DNA of 64,000 nt from Planotetraspora mira (GCF_016863275.1 NZ_BOOO01000031.1:1-64000); one strand, 5' to 3'; numbered from the stretch's first letter, positions 8,119-17,592 are shown. The notes: generated from the letters alone by a model not told the origin. Numbers and translations: made by a program.

Positions 8119-8970
8119 ATGTCACTGAACCACGACGTGATCGGCGTCGAGTCCGAGCCCGTCGAGAGGAGCTGGACCGGCAAGGACACGCTGCTCTACG
8201 CGGTGGGCGTCGGCGCCGGGCTGGACGATCCGACCAGGGAACTGGCCTTCACGACGGAGAACTCCGCGGACGTCCGGCAACAGGTGCTGCCCACGTTCGC
8301 GGTGCTGGCCGCGCAGGGCGCCCGCGGGCGGGATCTGGGGGACTTCGACCGGGCGATGCTCGTGCACGCCGAGCAGGAGTTCCGGCTGCACCGGCCGCTG
8401 CCGCCGGCCGGCACGGTCCGGATCACCTCGAAGGTCACCGGCATCTACGACAAGGGTTCGGGAGCCCTGGTGGTCAGTGAGGCGCTCGCGGTGGATCCGG
8501 ACTCGGCGGAGCCGATGATCACCTCGCGCAGTTCGGTGTTCATCCGGGGCGAGGGCGGCTTCGGCGGGTCACGCGGGCCGGGCTCGCAATGGAAGGTGCC
8601 CGACGTGCCGCCGGACCACGAGGTCACCTACCGGACCCGCCCGGAACAGGCGCTGATCTACCGCCTGTCCGGGGACCGCAACCCGCTGCACTCCGACCCG
8701 GCGTTCGCCGCGCGCGCCGGGTTCGACCGCCCGATCCTGCACGGCCTGTGCACCTACGGGGTGACCGGGCGCGCCCTGCTGCACACCCTCGCCGGCTCCG
8801 ACCCGGCGCGCTTCGCCGGAATGTCGGGCCGGTTCAGCGCACCGGTGTTCCCCGGGGAGTCCCTGACCGTGTCGATGTGGGTGGACGGCGACACCGCGAT
8901 GTTCCGCACCGCCAAGCAGGACGGCACGGTCGTGATCGACCGGGGCACCGCGACCATCGCCCCGGGGTGA
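8119..8970 (+). CDS. MaoC-family (R)-specific enoyl-CoA hydratase
   Basis: 283-aa double-hotdog protein. The C-terminal half has the hydratase-2 signature YRLSGDRNPLHSDPAFA...GFDRPILHGLCTYG, with catalytic Asp and His in the GDRNPLH stretch; the N-terminal half is the degenerate FAS1-like hotdog. It hydrates trans-2-enoyl-CoA to the 3R-hydroxyacyl-CoA, the substrate of the HSD17B4-type SDR encoded divergently. AGGAGGG precedes the ATG. Alone in its transcription unit, it starts from a promoter with the shared cluster operator. Confidence 0.92.
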   Translation: MSLNHDVIGVESEPVERSWTGKDTLLYAVGVGAGLDDPTRELAFTTENSADVRQQVLPTFAVLAAQGARGRDLGDFDRAMLVHAEQEFRLHRPLPPAGTVRITSKVTGIYDKGSGALVVSEALAVDPDSAEPMITSRSSVFIRGEGGFGGSRGPGSQWKVPDVPPDHEVTYRTRPEQALIYRLSGDRNPLHSDPAFAARAGFDRPILHGLCTYGVTGRALLHTLAGSDPARFAGMSGRFSAPVFPGESLTVSMWVDGDTAMFRTAKQDGTVVIDRGTATIAPG

Positions 8971-8987
8971 CCGCGGACGGCCGGAGT

Positions 8988-9779
8988 TCAGCGGGCGGAG
9001 TAGGCGCCGTCCACGAGGTGGTAGCTGCCCGCCACGAAGGAGGCGCGCGGCGAGAGCAGGAACGCCACCAACTCGGCGACCTCCTCCGCGCGGCCGATCC
9101 GGCCGGCGGGATGCAGCCCGGCCAGCGCCTGCTTCTGGTCGGGGTCCACTCCCGCGAGTAGCGGCGTGTCGACGAAACCGGGCCCGACCGCGTTGATCCG
9201 CACGCCCAGCGGCGCGTACTCCAGCGCGGCGGTCTTCGTCAGCCCGAGCACGCCGTGCTTGGCCGCGACATAGGCCGCGGATCCGGGCAGGCCGTTGGCG
9301 CTCAGGACGGAGGCCATGTTCACGATCGCACCACCGCCGCAGGCGAGGATCGCCGGCAGTTCGTAGTGCAGGGAGTAGAAGACGCCGTCGAGGTTGGTGG
9401 CGATCACCCGGCGCCAGTCCGCGAGGTCGTAGTTGCCCGTGTGCCCGCCGATGTTCCCGGCCACTCCCGCGTTGTTGACGGCCAGGTGCAGCCCGCCCAG
9501 GTCCTCCATGGTGACGTCGACCGCAGCCCGGACGGACTCGGGTTCGGTCACGTCCACGGGCACCGCGAGCGCTCGCGCACCGGCGGCGATCAGCTCCTGG
9601 GCCGCCTGCTTGGCGCCCGCCTCGTTGTGGTCGGCGATGGCGACGGCCGCGCCTCCGGCCGCCAGACGTCGCGCGACGGCCAGGCCGATTCCGGACGCGC
9701 CGCCGGTGACGAGGACGACCCGCCGGCTGAACTCCACCGCGTAGTCGTCGGTTTGAAAGCCCATCACGAGAAATTGCAC
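8988..9779 (-). CDS. SDR family oxidoreductase
   Basis: 263-aa short-chain dehydrogenase with TGGASGIG (residues 25-32), IADHN (Asp after beta-2, NAD preference), NNAG at 102-105, catalytic Ser157, Tyr170 and Lys174 (YVAAK), and the C-terminal GSYHLVDGAYSA. GTG at 9779 has AAGAAGG close upstream; an in-frame ATG at 9764 is the alternative. Converges with the MaoC gene (18-base gap). It has its own operator, so it is co-regulated with the cluster although transcribed separately. A secondary-alcohol dehydrogenase supplying the ketone is one possible role. Confidence 0.88.
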   Translation of the reverse strand: MQFLVMGFQTDDYAVEFSRRVVLVTGGASGIGLAVARRLAAGGAAVAIADHNEAGAKQAAQELIAAGARALAVPVDVTEPESVRAAVDVTMEDLGGLHLAVNNAGVAGNIGGHTGNYDLADWRRVIATNLDGVFYSLHYELPAILACGGGAIVNMASVLSANGLPGSAAYVAAKHGVLGLTKTAALEYAPLGVRINAVGPGFVDTPLLAGVDPDQKQALAGLHPAGRIGRAEEVAELVAFLLSPRASFVAGSYHLVDGAYSAR

Positions 9780-9857
9780 CAGCCTTCTTGGTGATCTTTC
9801 TGCTGCCCCCGGCAGAGCCGGAACCCGCCCATTCTGACGAATCTCACATGAAACAAA

Positions 9858-9878
9858 TTCTAGAGGAAAATTCTAAAA
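9858..9878 (-). promoter_or_regulatory. Operator (site 3) upstream of SDR 8988-9779
   Basis: TTCTAGA-N7-TCTAAAA. A minus-strand -10 TATTTT (9880-9875) and a -35-like CTGACG (9903-9898) with a 17-base spacer lie next to it, so the promoter would begin inside the end of the preceding transporter gene. Confidence 0.65.
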
Positions 9879-9899
9879 TACCGCCGATCATCCGGCGCG

Positions 9900-11387
9900 T
9901 CAGCCCGGGGTGGAGGCCAACGTCTCGGGCTGGGACCGGAGGTCCTCGCCGCCGGCCTTCCGGCGGCCGCCGAACGAGGCGAGCACGGCGAGCAGGGAGA
10001 CCGCCGTCAGCACCCCCAGCGTGAGCCGATAACCGGTGACCAGGTGGCCGACATCCGCGGGAGAGACCCGAGACAGGGTGCCGGCGAAGACCTCTGGCCG
10101 CAGGGAGGCGGGCAACGGACCCGTGACCAGGGACAGGGCCAGCGCGGTGCTCACCACGACTCCGGCGTTCTGCACCATGAGCCGCATGGCGTTGACGATG
10201 CCCACCCGGTGCGCGGGCAGTTCGTCCAGCAGGGCGGTGGCGGTGGCGGGCAGGAACATCCCGGCGCCCACACCGACCAGCACCATGCCGGCACAGATCG
10301 GCACGTACCCGACGTCGGCGGAGATGCACGAGAGCAGCACCACCAGTCCCACGGTGCCGGTGACATTGCCGAGCAGGCCGACGGTCCGAGCGTCGAGCCG
10401 GGCGTGCAGTGGCCCCGCGCACACCGAGGCGATCATCATGGCGACGGACAGCGGCAGCACCTTCAGCCCGGCCGACACCGGGTCTTCACCGTGCACCGCC
10501 TGATAGAAGAGCGCGATCAGCAGGACCACCGCCATCCTCGCCACCGTGCTGAGGAACGAGGCCAGCAGGTTGAGGCCGAACACCCGGTCGGCGAACAGTC
10601 CGACGTCGACCACCGGATGCCGGCTGCGCCGCTCGACCCGGACGAACACGGGAACGAGACCGGCGAACACCACCACCCCACCGAGGACGACCGGGTCCGT
10701 CCAGCCGCGGTCACCGGCCTGGGACAGCCCGAACAGCAGTCCGCCCAGCGACACCAGCACCAGGAGGTTGCCCGGCAGGTCGATGCCCCGGTCTCTGGCC
10801 GATCCCTCGGTGCGGCGCAGCGTGACCCAGCCCCAGGCGAGACAGATCAGCCCGACCGGCACGTTGTACCAGAAGACCCACTGCCAGCCGAACCGATGCG
10901 TGAGGAAGCCGCCCAAGGTGGGGCCGACGAGCTGGGCGACGGAGAAGGAGGCGATGTAGACCCCCATGCCCCGGCCGAGGTGCCGTCGCGGAAAGGCGTC
11001 GGTGAGCAGCGCGGCGCTGTTCGTCAGCAACATCGCGCCCCCGGCCGCCTGCACCACCCGCAGGCCCACGACGTACCACTCGTCCGGGGAGAAGCCCAGC
11101 AGCAGACTGGCGCCGGTGTAGGTGGCGAGCCCCCACAGATACATGGAGCGGCGGCCGAACATGTCGGCCAGGCGCCCGAACACCACCATCGACACCGTGG
11201 TGACCAGCATGAACGACAACAACATCCAGCTCGCGGCCGCGGCACTGGCGTGGAAGTGCCTGACCACCTCCGGCAGCGCCACGTTCAGCGAACTGCTGCC
11301 CAGGGCGATCAGGATGCTCGCCAAGCTCACGACCGACAACACCCGCCACGCATAACCCAGTCGCGCCTGCTCGGTCGGCTCGGTCAT
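9900..11387 (-). CDS. MFS transporter, DHA2 (EmrB/QacA) family
   Basis: 495-aa integral membrane exporter with about 14 predicted segments. Family marks: the first-helix LNVALP block, motif A GRLADMFGRR, and motif C region VAQLVGPTLGGFLTHRFGWQWVFWYNVP. ATG 11387 has GGAGGAA six bases upstream; the frame stays open 13 codons further. It probably exports the substrate or toxic intermediates by proton antiport. It lies downstream of, and in the same direction as, a TetR gene. A close paralogue lies at 18454-19980, next to the second TetR gene. Confidence 0.9.
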   Translation of the reverse strand: MTEPTEQARLGYAWRVLSVVSLASILIALGSSSLNVALPEVVRHFHASAAAASWMLLSFMLVTTVSMVVFGRLADMFGRRSMYLWGLATYTGASLLLGFSPDEWYVVGLRVVQAAGGAMLLTNSAALLTDAFPRRHLGRGMGVYIASFSVAQLVGPTLGGFLTHRFGWQWVFWYNVPVGLICLAWGWVTLRRTEGSARDRGIDLPGNLLVLVSLGGLLFGLSQAGDRGWTDPVVLGGVVVFAGLVPVFVRVERRSRHPVVDVGLFADRVFGLNLLASFLSTVARMAVVLLIALFYQAVHGEDPVSAGLKVLPLSVAMMIASVCAGPLHARLDARTVGLLGNVTGTVGLVVLLSCISADVGYVPICAGMVLVGVGAGMFLPATATALLDELPAHRVGIVNAMRLMVQNAGVVVSTALALSLVTGPLPASLRPEVFAGTLSRVSPADVGHLVTGYRLTLGVLTAVSLLAVLASFGGRRKAGGEDLRSQPETLASTPG

Positions 11388-11456
11388 CGGCGTTCCTCCC
11401 GGTCGCGCTGGATGCCCGTCTCGCACACCGCATCGCGAACTCGTTGTAGAGCGAGA

Positions 11457-11477
11457 TACTAGAATCTCATTCGATAA
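11457..11477 (-). promoter_or_regulatory. Operator (site 4) upstream of the first DHA2 transporter
   Basis: TACTAGA-N7-TCGATAA, the weakest match of the set but with the same 7-7-7 spacing and core TAGAAT-CTC-ATTCGA. A minus-strand -10 candidate TATTAT lies just upstream (about 11480). It is 70 bases before the transporter start. Confidence 0.55.
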
Positions 11478-11615
11478 TAGAGCGATCTCCGCGACATGCC
11501 AGTGCCGAGGTCGACTCGGGAGTAGACCGGCCGGCAGCGCACGCGCAGGCCCGGCGAACGTTCTCGAAGGGTGTCGTGGCCGCCATGCGGCTCACGCGAC
11601 GGGGGCTCCGCCGGG

Positions 11616-12245
11616 TCAGGTCGCAGGCTCAGCCGTACGACCGAGGGGGTCGAGGCGGCGGATCAGCACGATCGCGGCGTCCGCGATCCGGTTGGCCTCC
11701 CGCTTGCTCGCCGACGTGGCGATCTCCCGGCCGGCCTCACCGATGAGCCCGGTCAGCACCATGACGGTCATCCGGTCGACCGAACTGGTGCCGGCGCCGA
11801 GGAGCACCGCGTTCTGCCGGACCCACTCCCGGCCGCTGGTGCGACGGATCAGCTCGAAGCCGGGCGGGGCGTCCCCGTCCATGAACAGCCGGGTCAGGTC
11901 GCGGCGCTGCCACGACCCTTCCAGGAACGCGTGGGCGCCCGCGATGAACAGGTTGAGCGGGTCGTCCTCGCCGCCCGCGCGCGCCTCGGCGACCGCGGCC
12001 GCAGCGGCCTGCTCCAGAGTGGTCCGATGGTCCTCCCACAACGCGAGGAACAACTCGGCCTTTCCTCCGAAGTGGTGGTAGAGGCTGCCGGTGCTCGAGC
12101 CGGCACGACTGACCACATCGGAGATGCTCGCGTCGGTGAAACCCTGCTCGCAGAAGACCTCACGGGCGGCGTTGAGGAGCACCCGCCGGGTCTCCGCGGT
12201 ACGGCTCCATCGCCAGGCGCCACCGCCGTTCGCCTTGCGTGCCAT
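11616..12245 (-). CDS. TetR/AcrR family regulator (paralogue 1)
   Basis: 209-aa one-component repressor. The N-terminal helix-turn-helix spans about residues 15-60, with ISDVVSRAGSSTGSLYHHFGGKAELF as recognition region; the C-terminal ligand domain is family-variable. ATG 12245 (MARKANGGG) follows a G-rich GGGGGCGG site. Its DNA-binding domain is nearly the same as that of paralogue 2 at 17721 (WSRTAxTRR, LYHHFGGKxELFLALWxDH), so both may bind the same operator. No TTCTAGA-type site was seen in front of this gene, unlike paralogue 2. It sits 228 bases upstream of the DHA2 transporter. Confidence 0.92.
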   Translation of the reverse strand: MARKANGGGAWRWSRTAETRRVLLNAAREVFCEQGFTDASISDVVSRAGSSTGSLYHHFGGKAELFLALWEDHRTTLEQAAAAAVAEARAGGEDDPLNLFIAGAHAFLEGSWQRRDLTRLFMDGDAPPGFELIRRTSGREWVRQNAVLLGAGTSSVDRMTVMVLTGLIGEAGREIATSASKREANRIADAAIVLIRRLDPLGRTAEPAT

Positions 12246-12496
12246 CACCGCCCCCGATTCACTGTTCCGTTGAATGAGCACAACGCTGAATTCCCGCGGC
12301 TTCTCGCTCCCGGGTCACAATCCGAGGGTATTGCCAGAGCCGCGTTCCAAAAAATTGGCACCCATCAAAGCGGCAGGACAATGGGTATGAAGCGAACCTT
12401 CGATGGTCGGCTTTCCCGCTCACCGCCGAAGAACGCCAGACCTCATGCGGCCGCCGGCGAACGGACACTCCGGAAACCAGGCCGCTGGAAACGCCT

Positions 12497-12529
12497 GATC
12501 GGGCGCGCTCCCGGGGAGCGCGCCCGATC
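12497..12529 (-). terminator. Strong hairpin after MFS transporter 12539-13858
   Basis: Perfect 15-base stem GATCGGGCGCGCTCC with a 3-base loop, starting ten bases beyond the minus-strand stop at 12539. No long U run follows, as is common for high-GC actinobacterial terminators. Confidence 0.75.
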
Positions 12530-12538
12530 GCGTTCGCG

Positions 12539-13858
12539 TCAATCCACGTTCAGCACGGCCGGAGCGTGCACGGCGGCGGGAACGGAAGCGCGCCGCCAGG
12601 GACCGTTGAACAGGAAGATCGTGGGGATGTACAGCACGAGACAGCCGAGTGAGATCATCAGCCAGGTCTGCCAGCTCGTGCTCTCCACCACCGGCGGAAT
12701 GATCAGCAGGCCGACGACGGCGACGGCCTTGGTGATGAAGCCGAACAGACCCCAGGCGGTGCCCTGCAGCCTGGGATCGACGTCCTCGGCGTCCTCGGAG
12801 TAGTTGGCCATCCAAGGGGCGTACGCGACGGCGAGGGCCCCGCCGAGCAGCGCGCCCACGATCATCAGCAGACCGAGCGAGACGTCCTTCTGACCCAGCA
12901 GATAGACGAAGTAGGCGGTGATGACCACGCCCACGACCGTGCCGCCCAGCGCGAACGGCTTGCGGAGCCCTGTCCGGTCCGAGATGCGGCCGATGACGAC
13001 CAGCACGGCCAGGTCGAGGATCCAGAAGGCCGTCATGACCGTGGACGCCTGCGCGGTGGTGATGCCCAGCGCTCCGACGAGCATGGTCTGGCCGAACAGC
13101 GACAACGTGATGTAGAGGACCAGCCAGAGGGAGATGCCGATCACGTGCGCCCAGATGTTGCGCTGGGCGAACAGCGCCCGGACCCTGGCGGGCTGAGCCA
13201 GGTCGACCACGTGGGCGGCGTCGCTCTCGGTGTGCTGGATGCGGGCGCGCAACTCAGGCGACAGGTCGGCGATGTTGAAGGCGATGACGAGGGAGATGAC
13301 CAGGGAGATGCAGCCCATGATGACGAACTGCGATCGCCAGGAGTCGTTGAAGATCGGCAGCGTCCAGCCGGCGAGGGCGGCGGCGAGGAAGTTCGCCCCG
13401 ACCGGTCCCCATGTCCAGAAGCCGAACGCCTGCGCGCGGCCGAGGCGCGGGGAGAAGTCGCGCACCAGCGGCGCGGTGCTCGCCATCGCCACGCCGTCGA
13501 TGACGGACAGGACGATCCGGGCGATCAGCAGGTCGCGCGGGCTGTTGACGAGTGTCATCGCGAAGCAGCACACCGCCGTCAGAAGCATGAGCGGGACCAG
13601 CAGCCGTACGCGGCCGAGCCGGTCGGTGAGCCTGCCGCCCACCGCGGAGGCGATGGCGCCGGCGACGACCGCGACTCCTGACACCGCACCATAGGTCGCC
13701 AAGGACATGTGCAGGTCCTTGAGCAGCAGTGGCACCACGGGCGCGATCTGTGCTTCGTAGGAGCCGATGAGGATGGCCAGGACGGCCATGGTGAGGATCT
13801 TCATGCGGCGGGCGCCGGTCGGATACTCGCCGAGCTCACGGACATAGGACAGTCTCAT
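12539..13858 (-). CDS. MFS transporter, 12-segment type
   Basis: 439-aa major facilitator protein, not of the DHA2 group. Visible: first helix MAVLAILIGSYEAQIAPVVPLLL, motif A region GGRLTDRLGRVRLLVPL, a central soluble loop (HTESDAAHVVDLAQPARVRALF) and GRISDRTGLRKPF in the second half. AGAAAGG precedes the ATG. Acidic-substrate or drug/metabolite transport cannot be told apart by eye. Since the promoter carries the cluster operator, uptake of the growth substrate is a reasonable inference, with the DHA2 pumps handling export. Confidence 0.85.
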   Translation of the reverse strand: MRLSYVRELGEYPTGARRMKILTMAVLAILIGSYEAQIAPVVPLLLKDLHMSLATYGAVSGVAVVAGAIASAVGGRLTDRLGRVRLLVPLMLLTAVCCFAMTLVNSPRDLLIARIVLSVIDGVAMASTAPLVRDFSPRLGRAQAFGFWTWGPVGANFLAAALAGWTLPIFNDSWRSQFVIMGCISLVISLVIAFNIADLSPELRARIQHTESDAAHVVDLAQPARVRALFAQRNIWAHVIGISLWLVLYITLSLFGQTMLVGALGITTAQASTVMTAFWILDLAVLVVIGRISDRTGLRKPFALGGTVVGVVITAYFVYLLGQKDVSLGLLMIVGALLGGALAVAYAPWMANYSEDAEDVDPRLQGTAWGLFGFITKAVAVVGLLIIPPVVESTSWQTWLMISLGCLVLYIPTIFLFNGPWRRASVPAAVHAPAVLNVD

Positions 13859-13898
13859 GACTAGGCCTTTCTGGTCGAGCTGGGGCCCTCGTGACCAG

Positions 13899-13919
13899 TT
13901 CTAGAGGGAGACTCTAGAA
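13899..13919 (-). promoter_or_regulatory. Operator (site 5) upstream of MFS 12539-13858
   Basis: TTCTAGA-N7-TCTAGAA, perfect outer arms, with a third half-site TCTACGG at 13926-13932 six bases on. A TTGACT hexamer at 13961-13956 (minus strand) may be the -35 box. Confidence 0.75.
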
Positions 13920-13932
13920 TTTATTTCTACGG

Positions 13933-14121
13933 ATCGTCCGCTCTCTCACTGTCCGAGTCAAGGGGCTGTGAGAGAGTCGTGCCCGTCCTCGCCGGGGGAC
14001 GCGCTTCGGGGATGCGCATCGCGGGGGAGCCTGCCGTCGAGCCTCCCGGCGGCCGGCGGTCCGGCATCCATACCGGCATGTACGGCAGGCGTGTTTCCAC
14101 GGCGAAGACCGCCGTGGAGAC
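13933..14121. other. Intergenic stretch upstream of MFS gene
   Basis: Together with site 5 and the hairpin at 14122 this makes up the 418-base gap between the transporter and the acyl-CoA synthetase. No gene is recognised; frames are short and Arg/Ala/Gly-rich. Confidence 0.4.
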
Positions 14122-14160
14122 CGCCGTGATGACCGGTGTCGCACGGCGGTCATCACGGCG
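14122..14160 (-). terminator. Hairpin downstream of acyl-CoA synthetase
   Basis: Perfect 14-base arms CGCCGTGATGACCG / CGGTCATCACGGCG with an 11-base loop, about 117 bases beyond the stop at 14277. Likely ends the dehydrogenase-synthetase transcript; no U-tract. Confidence 0.55.
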
Positions 14161-14276
14161 ACGCTCACTCGGGCGGGATCAACGCATGGCGAACGGCCCC
14201 ACCCAGCTCACCGCACCGGCGACCGGCACGCGCTCACCCACCCCGGGCACACCGCACCCGGCGACGGGGCCCGTGC

Positions 14277-16409
14277 TCACCCGCGCCAGGTGATGAGCGC
14301 GTCCAGGGCCTCCACGCGCGAGCCCGCCACCAGCAGCGGGTTCATCTCCAGCGATTCGAGCCGCTCCCCCAGGCTCTGGGCGAGGTCCGCCACGCGCACC
14401 ACCACATCGGCGACGGCGTCCAGGTCGGCGGGCTCGGTGCCGCGGGCACCCTGGAGCAGCCGCGCCCCGCGCAGCTCCGTCAGCGCCCGCCGTACCTCGT
14501 CGGCGCCCACCGGGAGAACGCGCAGCGCGGTGTCCCGCAACACCTCGACCCACACCCCGCCGAGCCCCACCGCCAGGGTGAGCCCCCACCCGGGGTCGCG
14601 GACGACCCCGACCAGCATCTCGACCCCGCCGGAGCGCTGCGGCTGGACCAGCGCGCCCACCCGCACGGGCGGGCCCGTGCTCGCGGCCGTCGCCGCGGCG
14701 ACGACCTCGCGGTAGGCGCGGCGCACCTGATCCGGAGTGGTGAGACCGAGGCGTACCCCGCCGATGTCGCTCTTGTGCCCCAGTCCCTCGGCGGAGGCCT
14801 TGAGGACCACCGGATACCCGATGCGGTCGGCGGCCGCCACGGCCGAGTCCTCGTCGTGGACCGGTTCGGAGGGCACCATCGGAATTCCGGCGTCGGCCAG
14901 CAAGGTCGCCGCGCGGTGCTCGGCCCAGACACCGGTCGCCCCTTCCACGTGGCGGGCGACATCGCCGACGACATGACGGGCGGCAGGGGGTGGTCCGGCC
15001 GCCTCGCCCGCCAGCGCGGCACGGTGATACTCCGACCAGCGGACGGCGGCGCCGATGGCGTGCAGGCCGTGTTCGATGCCGCCGGCGACGTGCGGGAAGC
15101 CGGTCTCCTCCTGTACGGCACGGCCGAACTCGGTGACGTCGGTCAGGACGTTCGACACCACGATGACGGGGACGGGCGCCTCAGTGATCCGCTTGGCGTT
15201 GGCGGCGTACAGCGCCAGCGTGGCGGCCGGGTCCCGCGGGGCGGTGCGGGGCGGCTCCGACAGCAGCATGATCGCGTCGATGCCCGGGTCGGCCGACACG
15301 GCCTCCAGGGCGCGGCCGAGCAGGGTCCTGTCGATGAGGATGTAGCCGGTGACGTCCAGCGGGTTCTGCACGGTCGCGAAGGCGGGCACGATCTGTTCGA
15401 GCTTGGCGACGGTGTCCGGCGCGAACGACGGCAGCTCCAGCCCCTCGTCCTCCGCCCGGTCCGCGATGATCTCCGACGCTCCGCCCGACGGGGTGACCAC
15501 GCCGATCCGCCGCCCCGGCAGCGGCCCGGTCTCCGCCAGCAGGCCCGCGGTGATGATGAGGTCCTCAAGCGACCGCACCCGCAGGACGCCGAGCTGCCGG
15601 AACGCGGCGTCGATCACCCGGTCGTCGCCGACCAGCGCGCCCGTGTGGGCCTGGGCGGTGTGCGAAGCGATCGTGCTGCGCCCGATCTTCAGCGCGACCA
15701 CCGGCTTGCCCGCGAGCAGCGCCCGCCGGGCGACCCGCGCGAACTCGGCCGGGTTGCGCACCGATTCCAGGAACAGCGCGATCGACGTGGTGGCCGGGTC
15801 GTCGACCAGGTAGTCCATCACGTCGGTGACGGTCAGCGTCGTCTCGTTGCCCATCGAGGTGAGCAGGCTGATGCCGATGTTGCGCGCCTGGGCGAAGGCG
15901 AGCACCGAACTGGCCAGCGCGCCGCTCTGCAGCACCACGCCCACGGAGCCGCGCAGCAGTGGCGGCGGGATGGGCAGGCCGTACGGGGTGATGCCGGCCG
16001 CGGCGTTGATGAAGCCGTTGCCGTTGGGGCCCAGCACGGTCAGGCCGTTCTCCCGGATGAAATCGGCGATCTCCGCCTCCATCGCGGCGCCCTCGGGGCC
16101 GACTTCCCCGAAACCCGCGGTGAGGATGACGTAGCTGCGGATGCCCAGCTTGGCGCCCTCTTCCAGCACCGGCAGCACTGCCGTCGTCGGCACCATCACG
16201 TAGGCCAGGTCGACCGGCTCGGGGATGGCCGACAGGCTGGTGTGGGCGCGCTCGCCGTGGACGACGCCGCCGCGCGGATTCACCAGGTGGACCGGACCGG
16301 CGAAGCCGTGCATGTGCAGGTTCGCCAGTGTGCTGATCGACCAGCCCGACTTGTCGGTGGCCCCGACCAGCGCGACCGACCGGGGATTGAACAGGTCTGC
16401 GACAGGCAT
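14277..16409 (-). CDS. Acyl-CoA synthetase, ADP-forming, fused alpha-beta
   Basis: 710-aa acid:CoA ligase of the acetate-CoA ligase (ADP-forming)/Pat superfamily. Order: CoA-binding Rossmann domain (NPRSVALVGATDKSGWS), two succinyl-CoA-ligase-like domains with the phospho-His motif HTGALVGDD, then a C-terminal ATP-grasp domain (GYPVVLKASAEGLGHKSDIGGV). It activates a free carboxylic acid made by the aldehyde dehydrogenase or hydrolase, so beta-oxidation can start. ATG 16409 is one base beyond the stop of the acyl-CoA dehydrogenase, with GGGGAG upstream, so the two are co-expressed. No acetyltransferase (GNAT) domain is present. Confidence 0.9.
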   Translation of the reverse strand: MPVADLFNPRSVALVGATDKSGWSISTLANLHMHGFAGPVHLVNPRGGVVHGERAHTSLSAIPEPVDLAYVMVPTTAVLPVLEEGAKLGIRSYVILTAGFGEVGPEGAAMEAEIADFIRENGLTVLGPNGNGFINAAAGITPYGLPIPPPLLRGSVGVVLQSGALASSVLAFAQARNIGISLLTSMGNETTLTVTDVMDYLVDDPATTSIALFLESVRNPAEFARVARRALLAGKPVVALKIGRSTIASHTAQAHTGALVGDDRVIDAAFRQLGVLRVRSLEDLIITAGLLAETGPLPGRRIGVVTPSGGASEIIADRAEDEGLELPSFAPDTVAKLEQIVPAFATVQNPLDVTGYILIDRTLLGRALEAVSADPGIDAIMLLSEPPRTAPRDPAATLALYAANAKRITEAPVPVIVVSNVLTDVTEFGRAVQEETGFPHVAGGIEHGLHAIGAAVRWSEYHRAALAGEAAGPPPAARHVVGDVARHVEGATGVWAEHRAATLLADAGIPMVPSEPVHDEDSAVAAADRIGYPVVLKASAEGLGHKSDIGGVRLGLTTPDQVRRAYREVVAAATAASTGPPVRVGALVQPQRSGGVEMLVGVVRDPGWGLTLAVGLGGVWVEVLRDTALRVLPVGADEVRRALTELRGARLLQGARGTEPADLDAVADVVVRVADLAQSLGERLESLEMNPLLVAGSRVEALDALITWRG

Positions 16410-16410
16410 G

Positions 16411-17580
16411 TCACTCCCCGATCGTGCCCAGGCGGGCATGACCCTTGAGCAGGTTGCGGGCGATGGTGCGGCGCTGGATCTCGTCGGTGCCCTCGAAGAT
16501 GCGCAGCAATCGCAACTCGCGATACCAGCGTTCGATGGGCAGTTCCTTGGTGTACCCCATGCCGCCGTGGATCTGCAGCACCCGGTCGACGACCTGGTTG
16601 GCCATGTCCGCGCCGTTCAGCTTGGCGATCGAGGAGGCGTGCCGGGCGTCCATGCGCTGTTGCACGCGCCATGCGGCGTACAGCGTGAGCCACTTGGCGG
16701 CCTCGATCTCCACCTGGGAGTCGGCGATCATCCACTGGATGGCCTGGTACTCGGCGATCGGGTGGCCCATGGAATGGCGGATCTTGGCGTAGTCGACGGC
16801 CATCTGCAGCATGCGTTCGGCCGCGCCGATGGCCCGGGCCGGGATCATGTAACGGCCCTGGCCGATCCACTGCATGGCCAGTTCGAAGCCCTTGCCCAAC
16901 TCGCCGAGGATGTTCTCCTCGGGCACCCGTACGTCCTCGAACACCAGCGAGGCCGGGCCCCACTGGCCCATCGTCGGGATCGGCTCGGACTTCCAGCCCA
17001 TGTCGCGGTCGGCCAGGAAGCAGGTGACGCCGCCGTCGGCGCCCTTGTCCGGATCGGTGACGGCGAACACCATCACGAAGTCGGCCTCGTTCCCCCCGGT
17101 GATGAACGTCTTCTCACCGTTGATGACCCATTCGGAGCCGTCCTTGACCGCCCGGGTGCGGATGCTGCGGGCGTCGGAGCCCGCGCCCGGCTCGGTGATC
17201 GCGAAGCAGGAGCGGCGCTCACCCTCGATGGTGGGGATCAGGTAGCGACGCTTCTGGTCGTCGTTGCCCGCGTACAGGATGTTGTCCGCGGTGCCGCCGA
17301 AGGTGAACGGCACGAATGTGCGGCCCGTCTCCATCGCGATGATCGCCGACATCAGTGGGCCGAGGGCGGCTCCGCCGTACTCCTCGGGGGTGTTGATCCC
17401 CCAGAAACCCATCGACTTGGCCTTCTGCCGCAGATCCCGTACGACCTGGGGCTCGAGCCCGGGGCGGCCGGCGCGTTCGTTGCGCAGTACGTCGGGTTCG
17501 AGCGGCATGACCTCCCTCTCGATGAAGCTGCGGATGGTGTCGCGGATCTGCCGTTCCTCGGTGCTCAGGGAGAAGTCCAT
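16411..17580 (-). CDS. Acyl-CoA dehydrogenase
   Basis: 389-aa FAD flavoprotein that makes the trans-2-enoyl-CoA. Family marks: CFAITEPGAGSDARSIRTRA (FAD and substrate site), FVMVFAVTDP, and the C-terminal HGGMGYTKELPIERWYRE followed by IFEGTDEIQRR, with the catalytic Glu in IFEGT. Start is uncertain: ATG 17580 (MDFSLSTEE) matches the family, but ATG 17592 (MGRT...) is also in frame and abuts the operator; neither has a good ribosome site. First gene of the transcript with the acyl-CoA synthetase, divergent from TetR paralogue 2. Confidence 0.93.
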   Translation of the reverse strand: MDFSLSTEERQIRDTIRSFIEREVMPLEPDVLRNERAGRPGLEPQVVRDLRQKAKSMGFWGINTPEEYGGAALGPLMSAIIAMETGRTFVPFTFGGTADNILYAGNDDQKRRYLIPTIEGERRSCFAITEPGAGSDARSIRTRAVKDGSEWVINGEKTFITGGNEADFVMVFAVTDPDKGADGGVTCFLADRDMGWKSEPIPTMGQWGPASLVFEDVRVPEENILGELGKGFELAMQWIGQGRYMIPARAIGAAERMLQMAVDYAKIRHSMGHPIAEYQAIQWMIADSQVEIEAAKWLTLYAAWRVQQRMDARHASSIAKLNGADMANQVVDRVLQIHGGMGYTKELPIERWYRELRLLRIFEGTDEIQRRTIARNLLKGHARLGTIGE

Positions 17581-17592
17581 GGTCCGACCCAT

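Noticed and set aside
10044-11462. Long plus-strand frame (472 codons) opposite the first DHA2 transporter
   Set aside because: His/Gln/Gly-rich antisense shadow of a clear membrane protein gene; no family match, typical of high-GC DNA.
14136-16448. 770-codon plus-strand frame opposite the acyl-CoA synthetase
   Set aside because: Composition is that of an antisense shadow; the minus-strand frame has all ADP-forming ligase motifs.
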